Translations under genes and position numbers: made by a program
Shown: positions 7,934 to 16,223 of the stretch, piece after piece
Numbering within the stretch: position 1 is the stretch's first letter
Layout of the letters: every line of letters starts with the position of its first letter
The notes under the pieces: generated by a model
What the model saw: only the letters and a program-made list of their open reading frames with translations
Database searches by the model: none
What the model was told of the DNA's origin: nothing
NCBI GenBank assembly: GCA_028866785.1
Contig: JAGWHN010000008.1
Coordinates: forward strand, 1 to 38,619
Length of the DNA stretch: 38,619 bases
DNA from: Microcaldota archaeon
GTDB taxonomy: Archaea > Micrarchaeota > Micrarchaeia > Micrarchaeales > CABMGC01
Reading direction: 5' to 3'

Positions 7934-8983
7934 ATGCTTAGCTCCGCGCTTCCATTTGGGCTTGACGGCTTCAACGTCGCGATAGCTGCGATTGCAATAA
8001 TGCTCTCCATAAGCGGAATTTCAATCGGGCTTGGCTACGCGCTTGATGATAGGAGGCTAAAGGAGTTCGGCAAGAATGAGGTTTACCAATCAATCCTAAA
8101 TGCGGCGCTTGTGGGATCGCTGCTCATTTTGTTTGCAGGCAACGGGCTGATGACCAATCTGATAAATTCGCTTACTGGGAGCGTCACATCCTACACATGC
8201 CCCCAGTACATGGACGCAAACTCCGCGCTCTGCTTCTCCTACAGCTACTTGATGGGGCTCTCAGGCTACAGCATACATGGCGCAGGCTACTCCTCCCTTT
8301 TTGTGATAATCTCAGGGCTTTTGCTCTCGCTCATCTCGCTCGGCACAATACTTGGGGTAATCGCTGGCCTGAAAATAAACCTGTTGATAGTCTCGATCTC
8401 CTTCTCAACAATACTCTCCCCGATTTTGGGGCAGATCCAGTACCTAACCGGGATCTTGGCCACCCTTGCGCTTGGGATCACGGTCCAGGCGGCAATACTC
8501 TCGTTCGTGGCTGTGACTGCAATCAGCGTTATACTCCCCCTTGGCCTGATCCTCCGCTCATTTTACCCAAGCAGAAAGCTGGGCGGATTTTTGATCGCCG
8601 TTGCAATCGGGAGCTATGTTGTGCTTCCGCTAAGCTATGTGCTAAACGCGACGATGATAAACTCCTACTCCCTCTCCAACTCTACCGACCTTGTCAGCGT
8701 AACAAATGCGGCAACCTCCCTGCAGAGCCAAATCTCCTCCTCAAACCTCCAGTACAACCAGACGAGCGCAGGGATATTTAGCGGGATAACTGGGGGCATA
8801 CAATCCCTCGTCGGGCAGATAAGCCAGGCGCTCTCAGACCTCAACTTCAAACTCTCAAGGCTGATAATGGAGGTATTCATCCTCCCCGCGTTCAGCCTGA
8901 TAATAACCGGGATCTCGATAAGGGAGCTTGCGGGGCTATTCGGCTCCGAGGCGACATTCGGAAAGTTCAAGATGCTGCAGTGA
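7934..8983 (+). CDS. VirB6/TrbL/CedA-like polytopic membrane protein
   Basis: A 349-residue inner-membrane protein with about seven predicted helices: near residues 14-36, 55-75, 120-146, 147-166, 172-203, 212-236 and 310-335. Between helices 2 and 3 is an outside loop with two cysteines (TCPQ, LCFS), and between helices 6 and 7 a Ser/Asn/Gln-rich domain with four N-x-S/T sequons. The segment 'LPLGLILRSFYPSRKLGGFL' followed by 'IAVAIGSYVVLPLSY' is the most conserved-looking part. Topology, position after a VirB2-like gene and before a VirB4-type ATPase make a VirB6/CedA-type channel component the best guess. Its start follows the previous stop by 8 bases with GTGAGG as ribosome site. Confidence 0.6.
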   Translation: MLSSALPFGLDGFNVAIAAIAIMLSISGISIGLGYALDDRRLKEFGKNEVYQSILNAALVGSLLILFAGNGLMTNLINSLTGSVTSYTCPQYMDANSALCFSYSYLMGLSGYSIHGAGYSSLFVIISGLLLSLISLGTILGVIAGLKINLLIVSISFSTILSPILGQIQYLTGILATLALGITVQAAILSFVAVTAISVILPLGLILRSFYPSRKLGGFLIAVAIGSYVVLPLSYVLNATMINSYSLSNSTDLVSVTNAATSLQSQISSSNLQYNQTSAGIFSGITGGIQSLVGQISQALSDLNFKLSRLIMEVFILPAFSLIITGISIRELAGLFGSEATFGKFKMLQ

Positions 8984-8987
8984 TCTC

Positions 8988-9710
8988 ATGGAATTCAAAG
9001 AGCTTGCAAAGAGGAATTTCGCAAACCTCGCCTACTGCGGATTTGCGATCGCAATGCTTTTTTCAATTGCGCTGGGCAGCGCCGTTTTGCTTTGCCTCTC
9101 CGTATTGTCACTCCTTTTTGCAATTGTCTACTCGAAATCCTCCCACATCCTCAATCCCCTTATTGCCCGAAAATTCGGAATGGTGCTTGTAACCGAGGGA
9201 TACCGGCTAAGCGAGAACCTCAGGGTTGCAATAAAGGAGACAAGCTCCGGCTACCATGCGCTTTGCGTTGCGCTCATGACCCCTTCCTCAAGAATAACAG
9301 CGGACGGCTCGAAGTTTGAGGAGCTTCTCCTAAAGGCCCGCTTCCCTTTCGAGTTTTGCCTGTACGTGCAGGAAATAAACCCAAAGAGGATACTCGACTC
9401 GTTTGAGACGAAGAGGCGAATCAAGGAGATTGAGCTATCCCGTGTGCCTCACAGCAAAAGTGAAGAGTCGAGCAGAATCAGGCGAGAGCTTTCAATGCTT
9501 GAGGGGGAAATCGCGCAGATAACCAAGGGCTCACTTCCAATTGGGATCGGGATAAGGCTTAAGTGCAGCGCCTTGGGCGCAAGCGAGGGCGAGGCTGCAA
9601 ATTTTGCAATATCTAGGATAGACCAGCTCTGCTCGCTTTTTGGGGCGTCATACAATCTTAGCTTCAGGCACCTTTCCGGCGAGGAGCTGCTCGGAAGCAT
9701 AGGTGGATAG
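8988..9710 (+). CDS. VirB3-like membrane hairpin fused to VirB4 N-terminal-like domain
   Basis: A 240-residue protein. Residues about 13-50 form two closely spaced helices ('LAYCGFAIAMLFSIALGSAV', 'LLCLSVLSLLFAIVYS') like VirB3/PrgI. The cytoplasmic remainder has the character of the VirB4/TraC N-terminal domain: 'FGMVLVTEGYRLSENLRVAI', 'FEELLLKARFPFEFCLYVQE', a charged helix (residues 140-175), then 'LKCSALGASEGEAANFAIS', ending just where the ATPase core would begin. The next gene starts on the very next base with that core, so VirB4 appears to be split into two polypeptides. ATG at 8988, after GTGATCTC, is preferred; it lies 4 bases behind the previous stop. The family call is by pattern, not by search. 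Confidence 0.55.
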   Translation: MEFKELAKRNFANLAYCGFAIAMLFSIALGSAVLLCLSVLSLLFAIVYSKSSHILNPLIARKFGMVLVTEGYRLSENLRVAIKETSSGYHALCVALMTPSSRITADGSKFEELLLKARFPFEFCLYVQEINPKRILDSFETKRRIKEIELSRVPHSKSEESSRIRRELSMLEGEIAQITKGSLPIGIGIRLKCSALGASEGEAANFAISRIDQLCSLFGASYNLSFRHLSGEELLGSIGG

Positions 9711-10820
9711 ATGGACTATAAAGTAATCTCATCAAGCGAGGCGGCGAAGCTTATCTGCATGCCATATTCCGAGGAGCTGAGCTTGCAGGTGCTTTGTGCA
9801 AACCCCTCAAATGCGATCTATGTGGGGCAAACCAAAAATTACTCTGCGAACTTCTTTTTGGACCTTGGGCAGTCAATGAATCCGCACATCTTCGTCTTTG
9901 GGATGAGCGGAAGTGGGAAGAGCTATCTGCTTAAGAGCATGATGGCAAGGTACCTCGCCTTTAGCGACCAGAGCCTCCTGATAATCGACTTCACGGGGGA
10001 GTACAGAGATTTTGCCGACCTTCTTTTTTCAGCAGCTCCAAAGTATGAGGAAGTGCTAAGCCCATTTGAGAAAAAGCTGACCTACATCGACTTGAGCAAA
10101 AGGAGTGAGGGGGAGAAGGTAGACACCTCGCTAAATTACCTGAATCTGCTACTTGAGGAAATGCGAATTAGGGGCCCGTCTAAGGATGCCAGGCTGCTTG
10201 TGCTCCTTGACGAGGCCTGGAAGCTCCTGCTTGGAAGCGAGATGCTTGACGTGTTGATAAGGGAGGGGAGAAAGTACGGCGTCGGGATGGTGATGGCATC
10301 CCAGCTTTTGGGGGACATAAAGGACGCATTTCTCTCCAACGTCGCCACAATTTTCGCATTCAGGATGCAGGATGCCCAAAGCCTCGAGAAGCTCCAAAGG
10401 TGCTACTCGCTTGAGCCGCAGCTTGCGCTCAAGATCCAAAACCTCGAGCGCGGCAGCTGCATTGCAATAAGGCTCTATAAGGGCGAAAAGAGGGACGCCT
10501 TCCAGATTCGGGAAGTGAGCGGGGTAGAGCTGAGCCGTCCGCTTACACTGATCATGCGTGATGAGATGAGATTTGAGGTCGATGAAAAGAGATTTACCGA
10601 GTTTTTGCACTCTGTCGGACTTCCGCCCCAGGAAATTCCGAAATTGAGGCAGCTATTCGAGGGAAACTACTCCGTTGAGCTTCCCTCTCTCCTATCGAGG
10701 CTCCTGGAGCTCGGCGCCGAGCGAAGGGCGCTCTTATCGCAGCTTAGGCTGCTTGGGATCGACGATGCCTCAATTGCGGATGGATTCTCCCGCGCAATCA
10801 CAGACTCTGTGGTCAGATGA
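9711..10820 (+). CDS. VirB4/HerA/CedB-like conjugation ATPase
   Basis: A 369-residue P-loop ATPase of the HerA-FtsK superfamily, VirB4/TraC branch. Walker A is G64-MSGSGKS71, 'DFTGEY' (D93-Y98) is the typical HerA/VirB4 strand-2 motif, Walker B is 'LLVLLDEAWKLL' (D167, E168), and 'REGRKYGVGMVMASQ' (to Q198) is the sensor strand. The C-terminal 100 residues are helical and lack homology I can name. It starts directly on the core, whereas VirB4 proteins carry a 200-400 residue N-terminal domain; that domain seems to be encoded by the gene before, with zero spacing. It should power substrate or pilin movement through the membrane proteins of the operon. It overlaps the next gene by ATGA. Confidence 0.85.
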   Translation: MDYKVISSSEAAKLICMPYSEELSLQVLCANPSNAIYVGQTKNYSANFFLDLGQSMNPHIFVFGMSGSGKSYLLKSMMARYLAFSDQSLLIIDFTGEYRDFADLLFSAAPKYEEVLSPFEKKLTYIDLSKRSEGEKVDTSLNYLNLLLEEMRIRGPSKDARLLVLLDEAWKLLLGSEMLDVLIREGRKYGVGMVMASQLLGDIKDAFLSNVATIFAFRMQDAQSLEKLQRCYSLEPQLALKIQNLERGSCIAIRLYKGEKRDAFQIREVSGVELSRPLTLIMRDEMRFEVDEKRFTEFLHSVGLPPQEIPKLRQLFEGNYSVELPSLLSRLLELGAERRALLSQLRLLGIDDASIADGFSRAITDSVVR

Positions 10821-11494
10821 AAAAGAATAATCCCGCGAATGAAATGATGCTTGGGGTTACGATGTCCATTCCCCTGAGCGCAAAGCTGACCTTGCCTCTT
10901 TCAAAGCTTGCGCTTCTACTCAAAGAGTATCCGCTTTTGGAGCAGGTCAAGTCAGGCAGCGAGCTTGTCTACTCAACAAAAAGCGGAGGCACAACCCACG
11001 CATTCCATTTTGGAAAAACCTACATAATTCAGAGGGTCTATTGTGAAAGCTCTCCTGTCTATTCAATGCGCGAATCGCTCTTGCGCCTGATTGCAATCGC
11101 ATCGTTCCTGCAAGGCGCATATGAAGTCAGGCCCGAGAGCCTCTTTCCGTACCTGATCGCTGAGCTTTCAAAACCCGAGCTCGCCTCGTTTACCAGAAAT
11201 CCCCCTCCAAGCAGAACTGGCAATCCCGAGGTAATACTCGCCAAGAGAATAATGGGGCTTATTTCGGAGGTAGAACGGATATCGCAAGAGAATTCACACT
11301 TGCGCTCAGCCAGAATAAGGCTCCTGTCCTACCTTTTGCTGGGGGAGTCAGAAAAGGGGATTGTTATCGCCAAAGAGTTCTGCGAAAAATACTCACTTGA
11401 GGTTTCAGAAATTTCTACAATCGAGAAGAATCTGTCCGGATTTGGATTCAGGCTCCTAATGGGAGGCGGCAAAATAAATCTGGTGAAAATATGA
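10817..11494 (+). CDS. Unknown soluble protein of the VirB-like operon
   Basis: Not recognised. The 225-residue product has no membrane segment or signal. It begins with a beta-like stretch ('MMLGVTMSIPLSAKLTLPLSK'), continues with 'LVYSTKSGGTTHAFHFGKTYIIQRVYC', and becomes helical ('ILAKRIMGLISEVERISQEN', 'ARIRLLSYLLLGESEKGIVI'), with a possible winged helix at the end ('KEFCEKYSLEVSEISTIEKNLSGFGFRLL'). The start overlaps the ATPase stop (ATGA) and its own stop overlaps the next start, so it is translated in step with the ATPase and may be a cytoplasmic partner or adaptor of it. Confidence 0.65.
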   Translation: MKKNNPANEMMLGVTMSIPLSAKLTLPLSKLALLLKEYPLLEQVKSGSELVYSTKSGGTTHAFHFGKTYIIQRVYCESSPVYSMRESLLRLIAIASFLQGAYEVRPESLFPYLIAELSKPELASFTRNPPPSRTGNPEVILAKRIMGLISEVERISQENSHLRSARIRLLSYLLLGESEKGIVIAKEFCEKYSLEVSEISTIEKNLSGFGFRLLMGGGKINLVKI

Positions 11495-11937
11495 GCAGTG
11501 CCGGCCAGAGCTTAATTTTCAGCATCATTCCAGTACTTCTTGGCCTGGCCTTATTCCTGCTTTTGACTCTTTTCAATCCAGCGAGTAAGAAATACGTGAT
11601 AACTCAAAGCTCCCTGGTCGCCAAAAGTGCAGATTGCACCCCAATTCCAAAGCCTTGCATGTCCCCATCAAAAGTTTACGTTTACGACCAACTTATTTTG
11701 AGGGGCCACTACGTAAAAGAGGAAGAGCGATCAGAAGCCGCGTTTTCAAAATTTGGTCTGCTTGAAATCGGGAATCTATCCCATCTCGCAAAGGGCAATC
11801 CAGCCAAAAATCTCGAGATAATCTCCACTGCCTCAAACTGCGACGTGATCAATCGGCTCTCCTGCTCGAATTCGCCCCTATTTGCCGCACTGCTTCCGTA
11901 CCTGCTTGACTCCTCCCTCAAGATGGTAATTGTATGA
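11491..11937 (+). CDS. Single-pass membrane protein with four-cysteine outer domain
   Basis: Not recognised. A 148-residue protein with one N-terminal helix (about residues 7-28, 'SLIFSIIPVLLGLALFLLLTL') and a roughly 120-residue domain that most likely faces outward: it has four cysteines (ADCTP, KPCMS, SNCDV, LSCSN) that could form two disulfides. The bitopic layout recalls VirB8/VirB10-type bridging subunits, but no sequence motif supports that. Start and stop overlap both neighbours by ATGA, so expression is tied to the operon. Confidence 0.65.
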   Translation: MSSAGQSLIFSIIPVLLGLALFLLLTLFNPASKKYVITQSSLVAKSADCTPIPKPCMSPSKVYVYDQLILRGHYVKEEERSEAAFSKFGLLEIGNLSHLAKGNPAKNLEIISTASNCDVINRLSCSNSPLFAALLPYLLDSSLKMVIV

Positions 11938-12137
11938 GCATCCCGCTTGCAACCCTATTCTTTCACATTGTGGCAATACTCAGCGGCTCTTTTTTGATAG
12001 TTCTGACCGACTTGGGCATGATAAGGTCTCTCTTCCCCAAGTTTGCCTATGACCCAAGCACCCCTCTCTCGGAGAGCATCAAGCCCTTCCTGCTCCTCTT
12101 CGGCTTTTCAACCCTCTTTTACCTCCTTTTTAGGTAG
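11934..12137 (+). CDS. Small two-helix membrane protein ending the VirB-like operon
   Basis: A 67-residue protein made almost only of two hydrophobic helices ('LATLFFHIVAILSGSFLIVL' and 'IKPFLLLFGFSTLFYLLF') joined by a loop with 'MIRSLFPKFAYDPSTPLSES'. No family recognised. Its ATG overlaps the previous stop (ATGA). It is the last gene of the run; 60 bases of promoter sequence for the next gene follow. A small accessory subunit of the membrane complex is plausible but unproven. Confidence 0.6.
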   Translation: MSIPLATLFFHIVAILSGSFLIVLTDLGMIRSLFPKFAYDPSTPLSESIKPFLLLFGFSTLFYLLFR

Positions 12138-12198
12138 CCACTACTCGCCTTTTTATACCTTATTCTACATAAAGAGTTTACTTAACAGTGTGATAATT

Positions 12199-12393
12199 AT
12201 GATGTGTGAGCGATGCAAGCGTGATATCTTCAAGTACAACACTTGCAACTACTGCAAGAAGAAGATCTGCGTCAACTGCATGAAGAGCTCAAGGAAGGTC
12301 ACCAAGACCAACAGGCTCGTGGTCTGCAGGGACTGCTGGACAAAGATGCCAAAGAGGATGCAGTTCAAGAGCGCAACAGTTGAGACTGCTTAA
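12199..12393 (+). CDS. Small eight-cysteine zinc-finger protein
   Basis: A 64-residue protein with four CxxC pairs: CERC (residues 3-6), CNYC, CVNC and CRDC, in the order CxxC-x10-CxxC-x4-CxxC-x16-CxxC, plus many Lys and Arg. This spacing resembles a cross-braced two-zinc fold (FYVE/PHD-like treble clef) that binds two zinc ions; the exact family is not recognised. Likely a nucleic-acid or protein-binding adaptor. ATG at 12199 (after GTGAT) or 12202 are both possible. A TATA box (CTTTTTATACC, around 12150-12160) gives it its own promoter; a T-rich stretch (TTTTCTTTCATTT) follows the stop. Confidence 0.75.
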   Translation: MMCERCKRDIFKYNTCNYCKKKICVNCMKSSRKVTKTNRLVVCRDCWTKMPKRMQFKSATVETA

Positions 12394-12438
12394 TCTCATT
12401 TTCTTTCATTTAAAATTAGCACTTAGCTAAGCCCTTGG

Positions 12439-15400
12439 CTATACTTTCGTGATGGAGATCTTCACGACATCCCCCTCGATGTCAAAGTCCTGCGAGAGAC
12501 CCTCTTTTCCAAGCTCCGCCTTTATTGATTTCGCGTTGAGCTCCTTCTTGAGCTTCGGCAGGTTGACAGCTATTGCCTGCGCCATCTCCCCGCTTGCAAG
12601 ATAGCCAAGGTGTATCGCGTCTTGCTTCTTGAGGCTGTACTCCTTCCTCATTATTTGGACACGCCTCTCAAACTCCCTTATGAGCGCCTCGTCCTTTAGC
12701 TCCTTGTTGATTGTCTTGTCCACGCTCACTCTTCCGTACTTGAAAATCACCGCGTCCGACTCCTCGGCCTTTTGGACGGTATTGAAGTGCTCCGCCCTTA
12801 TGTCAAACAATCCCTTCTCGGTGTGCAGCGAATAATGCCCGCTCTTTCCGACTGCCTCCTTTAGCTGCTGCGCGTCAGCGAGCTTCAGCGCATTCGCAAC
12901 TGCTCCGGCGTTCTCCTTGAAGTCAGGTCCGAGCCTTTGGAAGTTTGGCCTGACCTCCTCTTTTACGCTTACTATCTTTGTGAGCTCTATCCTCTTTGTG
13001 TTGGTGTACTCCTCTATAACGTTTGCCAGCTTTTCAACAGCATTGTGTGCAGAATCGGTGCTAACCTCAATACTCGCGCTCATTATAGGCCACCTGAGCC
13101 TGATCTGCGCCTTCTCCCTGCTGCTTAGTATCGCGGTTATGGATTCCGTCGCAACGTCAAACTGCTCCTCGAGTGCAGTGTTTATCAGCTCCTTCTTGAA
13201 CTTTGGCCACTTGCAAAGGAAGATGCTCTCCTTCGTCTTGTAGTTCGTCATGAATATTTTCTCCGCGCTAAACGGCGTTATGGGTGCAAGGAGCAGAAGC
13301 GTATTGTACATTACATAGTTTATCAGGTCGACCGTCGCCTTTGCCTCGGCCTTTGTCTCCTCGAGTATCTTCTTCTTTGCGATCTTGAGGTAGAACCTGC
13401 TCAGATCGCTTATGACAAACTTGTTGACCGCATTGACGAGCCTGTGGACCTCGTAGCTTTCCATCCCCTCGCTTGCCTCCTTTATCACGGAGTTTAGCCT
13501 TGAGACTATCCACGCGTCCTCCGGATCCATGTTTATCGCGCTCCTTGGATTTTTCACCTTGCTTGGCTGGTACTTTATCGCGTTTGAGTAATCAACAAGC
13601 AGGTTTGCCACATTGTAAAGAGTGATTAGCATGCTCTGCATCTCCTCTATCTCCTTGTGCGAGAACTTGAGCACCTCGTATGAGGTGTGCGAGAGCATGA
13701 ACGCCCTCACCGCATCCATCGAGTACTTGTTGATCAGCTCATGGGCGGAGACGTAGTTGCCCTTGCTCTTGTGCATCGCCTCCCCCTTTGCATCCACGAC
13801 CCATCCCTGCATGATGAGCGTCTTGAAAGGACTCTTTCCGTACGCGGCGACCCCAGTCTTCATCAGCGTCGCAAACCATCCCCTTATCTGGTCTGGACCC
13901 TCGGAGATCAGCATCTTTCCATACATTTCCTTGAATTCCTCTTCGCTTAGGCTTGCCGTGTGCGCAACGCCCGAGTCATACCACACATCAAAGACATCCT
14001 TTGTGCGATGCATCTGCTTTCCGCACTTGTCACACTTTATCCTAAGTTCATCAATGAATGGCTTGTGCAGATGCTCTGATGTGAACTCAAGATTATTTCC
14101 TGTTTCTTTTTTGAGTTCTTCAAATGAGCCTATCGCTTTTCGATTTGTGCATGCCTCGCACATCCAGATTGGAATCGGTATATCCCAGTATCTTTGCCTG
14201 CTAATCACCCAGTCCGGAGCGGTGTCTATGCTCTCCGCAAACCACTTCTTTCCCTCCGCAGGATACCAGTTTACCTTATTCGATTCCCTCTTTATTTTCT
14301 CCTTAATCTTGCCTACCTTTATGAACCACTGTTCTGTTGGCAGATAGACCAGTTTTTCCTTGCATCTCCAGCAGTGCGGATAATTGTGAAGTATCTGCCC
14401 CTTCGAGAGCAATGCGCCAGATGCTTTTAACTCATTTTCAATTTCCCTATTTGCTTCGTGTATCAGCAATTTTCCCTCGTACTTTCCAGCATCTTTGTTG
14501 TATTTGCCCTCCATGTCGACCAGCGACATGAGAGGAATCTTGTTCTTCTTTGCAATTGCAAAGTCCTCCGGGCCATATGCCGGTGCAATGTGTATTATCC
14601 CTGTTCCTTCTGTCAAGCTGACCATCTCTTCCGAGAAAATCACCTTGTGGTACTTCCTTGTTTCCTTTTGCTTTGCTATATGCTCTTCAAGTGGATTTAA
14701 GTAAAATATTCCATCAAGCTCAGATCCATAGAACTCGTCAAGTATTACAGTTGGCTCATCCACCTGATTTGCAATCGCCTCCATCCTCTCTTTTGCAAAT
14801 ATCAATTCTCTGGCACCAAGCTTTACCCTGACGTAGAGCGCCTTTGGATTTACGCACACCGCCATGTTCCCTGGAATTGTCCAAGGTGTTGTTGTCCAGA
14901 TGAGCAGGTGCGTGTCAGTCCCCAAAGCTATCTTTGGCTTTGACATCTTGTTGTTAACCCTGAAAGCGATGAATACCGAAGGGTCGTTGTCCCTCTCCTC
15001 CTCCACCTCCGGTCCCTTTGCAAGGACGGTGCCGCAGTGGATGCAGTACGGCATTACCTGTATGTCCCTGTAGACAAGATTCTTATCGTATATTTTCTTG
15101 AAGACATTCCAGCTCTTGTTGATGTAGTCCGCAGTTGCGGGAATGTATGCATTCTCAAAGTCCATCCAGGTTCCGTATCTTTTTGCGTCCTCGATCTGTG
15201 GGCTCAGGTAGCTTTTGTAGATCCCAATACACGCATTGATGAAGTTGCTAACCCCTATTGTTGTCTCAATCTCCTTCTTTGATTTTATCTCAAGTTTCTT
15301 CTCCGCCTTGTTTTCTATCGGAAGACCGTGTACGTCAAATCCGGCCCTGTCAAAGACCTCAAAGCCACTCATTCTCTTGAATCTGAGTATCGCATCTTTC

Positions 15401-15576
15401 CTCGAGTATCCCCTCATATGCCCCATGTGGAATTCTCCATTTGCATATGGCGGCCCCTCAAGCAGTGCAAACCTCTTCTTTCCCTTGTTTTGAGCATTTA
15501 CCTTCTGCCTCGTCTGCTCGCTCTCCCACTTCTCAAGAACCTCAGTCTCATTTCTAAAAAGGTCAGTGTTTTGCAT
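12439..15576 (-). CDS. ileS: Isoleucyl-tRNA synthetase
   Basis: Class I synthetase for tRNA-Ile, 1045 residues, the usual length of the archaeal/eukaryotic-like type. The HIGH box is 'ANGEFHMGHMRGY' near residue 50, the KMSKS box is 'AMHKSKGNYVS', and the editing (CP1) domain lies between, with 'GTGIIHIAPAYGPEDF' as its signature. Two CxxC pairs (CEAC, CDKC) before the KMSKS loop form a zinc knuckle. The C-terminal half holds the anticodon-binding helices and a beta-rich tail. ATG at 15576, after TTGATC, is preferred to TTG at 15585. It is a single-gene leftward unit, divergent to the next gene. Confidence 0.97.
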   Translation of the reverse strand: MQNTDLFRNETEVLEKWESEQTRQKVNAQNKGKKRFALLEGPPYANGEFHMGHMRGYSRKDAILRFKRMSGFEVFDRAGFDVHGLPIENKAEKKLEIKSKKEIETTIGVSNFINACIGIYKSYLSPQIEDAKRYGTWMDFENAYIPATADYINKSWNVFKKIYDKNLVYRDIQVMPYCIHCGTVLAKGPEVEEERDNDPSVFIAFRVNNKMSKPKIALGTDTHLLIWTTTPWTIPGNMAVCVNPKALYVRVKLGARELIFAKERMEAIANQVDEPTVILDEFYGSELDGIFYLNPLEEHIAKQKETRKYHKVIFSEEMVSLTEGTGIIHIAPAYGPEDFAIAKKNKIPLMSLVDMEGKYNKDAGKYEGKLLIHEANREIENELKASGALLSKGQILHNYPHCWRCKEKLVYLPTEQWFIKVGKIKEKIKRESNKVNWYPAEGKKWFAESIDTAPDWVISRQRYWDIPIPIWMCEACTNRKAIGSFEELKKETGNNLEFTSEHLHKPFIDELRIKCDKCGKQMHRTKDVFDVWYDSGVAHTASLSEEEFKEMYGKMLISEGPDQIRGWFATLMKTGVAAYGKSPFKTLIMQGWVVDAKGEAMHKSKGNYVSAHELINKYSMDAVRAFMLSHTSYEVLKFSHKEIEEMQSMLITLYNVANLLVDYSNAIKYQPSKVKNPRSAINMDPEDAWIVSRLNSVIKEASEGMESYEVHRLVNAVNKFVISDLSRFYLKIAKKKILEETKAEAKATVDLINYVMYNTLLLLAPITPFSAEKIFMTNYKTKESIFLCKWPKFKKELINTALEEQFDVATESITAILSSREKAQIRLRWPIMSASIEVSTDSAHNAVEKLANVIEEYTNTKRIELTKIVSVKEEVRPNFQRLGPDFKENAGAVANALKLADAQQLKEAVGKSGHYSLHTEKGLFDIRAEHFNTVQKAEESDAVIFKYGRVSVDKTINKELKDEALIREFERRVQIMRKEYSLKKQDAIHLGYLASGEMAQAIAVNLPKLKKELNAKSIKAELGKEGLSQDFDIEGDVVKISITKV

Positions 15577-15653
15577 CAGGATCAAGTGGCGTTGCCAACT
15601 TCAATTTTGCTCTAAGTTATTATAAATATTGTGTAGCCATTAAGTATGATTTT

Positions 15654-16205
15654 ATGCGAAGCGCAGATGCAATCACTCTCTTTAGAACAGCCCTGATGTT
15701 CGTCATTGTCTACTGGATACTGATCAAATTCAATCCGCTATACACAATCCTGCTCATTGCGATAATGTTCATACTTGACGCGGTTGACGGGATGTTTGCG
15801 AAGATGGACCTCAAGAAATACAAGTCAAAGTCAAAGTACGGTCCAAGGCTTGATGTCGGAAGCGACAGGGCAATTGAGTACATCTTCTGGATAACCTACG
15901 TTTACCTTGCAATAGTCCCCCTCTTCGTGCTATTCATTGTTGTTCTAAGACACTCATTTGTCGATGCATTCATGGGCGCGAAGGGCACCTCATCAAAGCT
16001 AAAGACAAAGTTCGCAAAAGTGATTTATGCCTCAAGCATCTTTAGAGGAGGGATAAATGTGGTGAAAGCCGTAACATTCTCCTATCTTGCGCTTGTCTAC
16101 ATTGCAAACTGGCCAGCAAACATCGGTAATGCTCTAACTGCTATACTTGTAATTTACATACTGGTAAGAGGAGCTGCTGAGATTTGGGAGGCTTTTGCCG
16201 CTTAA
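15654..16205 (+). CDS. CDP-alcohol phosphatidyltransferase family membrane enzyme
   Basis: A 183-residue integral membrane enzyme that joins a CDP-lipid to an alcohol such as inositol phosphate, serine or glycerol phosphate. The family motif D-x2-D-G-x2-A-R-...-G-x3-D-x3-D appears as 'DAVDGMFAK' and 'GPRLDVGSD', with Lys instead of Arg and a longer basic insert (KKYKSKSKY) between the halves. About five to six hydrophobic helices surround it. The lipid product cannot be told; an archaetidylinositol- or archaetidylglycerol-phosphate synthase is plausible. A TATA box (TTATTATAAATATT, 15617-15630) is about 30 bases before ATG, giving an almost leaderless mRNA. Confidence 0.85.
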   Translation: MRSADAITLFRTALMFVIVYWILIKFNPLYTILLIAIMFILDAVDGMFAKMDLKKYKSKSKYGPRLDVGSDRAIEYIFWITYVYLAIVPLFVLFIVVLRHSFVDAFMGAKGTSSKLKTKFAKVIYASSIFRGGINVVKAVTFSYLALVYIANWPANIGNALTAILVIYILVRGAAEIWEAFAA

Positions 16206-16223
16206 AAATAGTAGACATTTGAT

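Noticed and set aside
8197..8781. A 194-codon frame inside the VirB6-like gene in another frame
   Set aside because: It lacks hydrophobic pattern and motifs, while the 349-residue frame gives a clean membrane protein with coupled neighbours.
7539..12137. The VirB-like operon as part of an integrated plasmid or virus
   Set aside because: No integrase, relaxase, replication gene, att-like repeat or tRNA boundary is present, and both sides are ordinary chromosomal genes. A domesticated system is simpler.
13757..14347. A 196-codon open frame on the plus strand opposite ileS
   Set aside because: It is antisense to the conserved editing and catalytic parts of ileS, shows no family motifs, and its composition is that of a complement of coding DNA.
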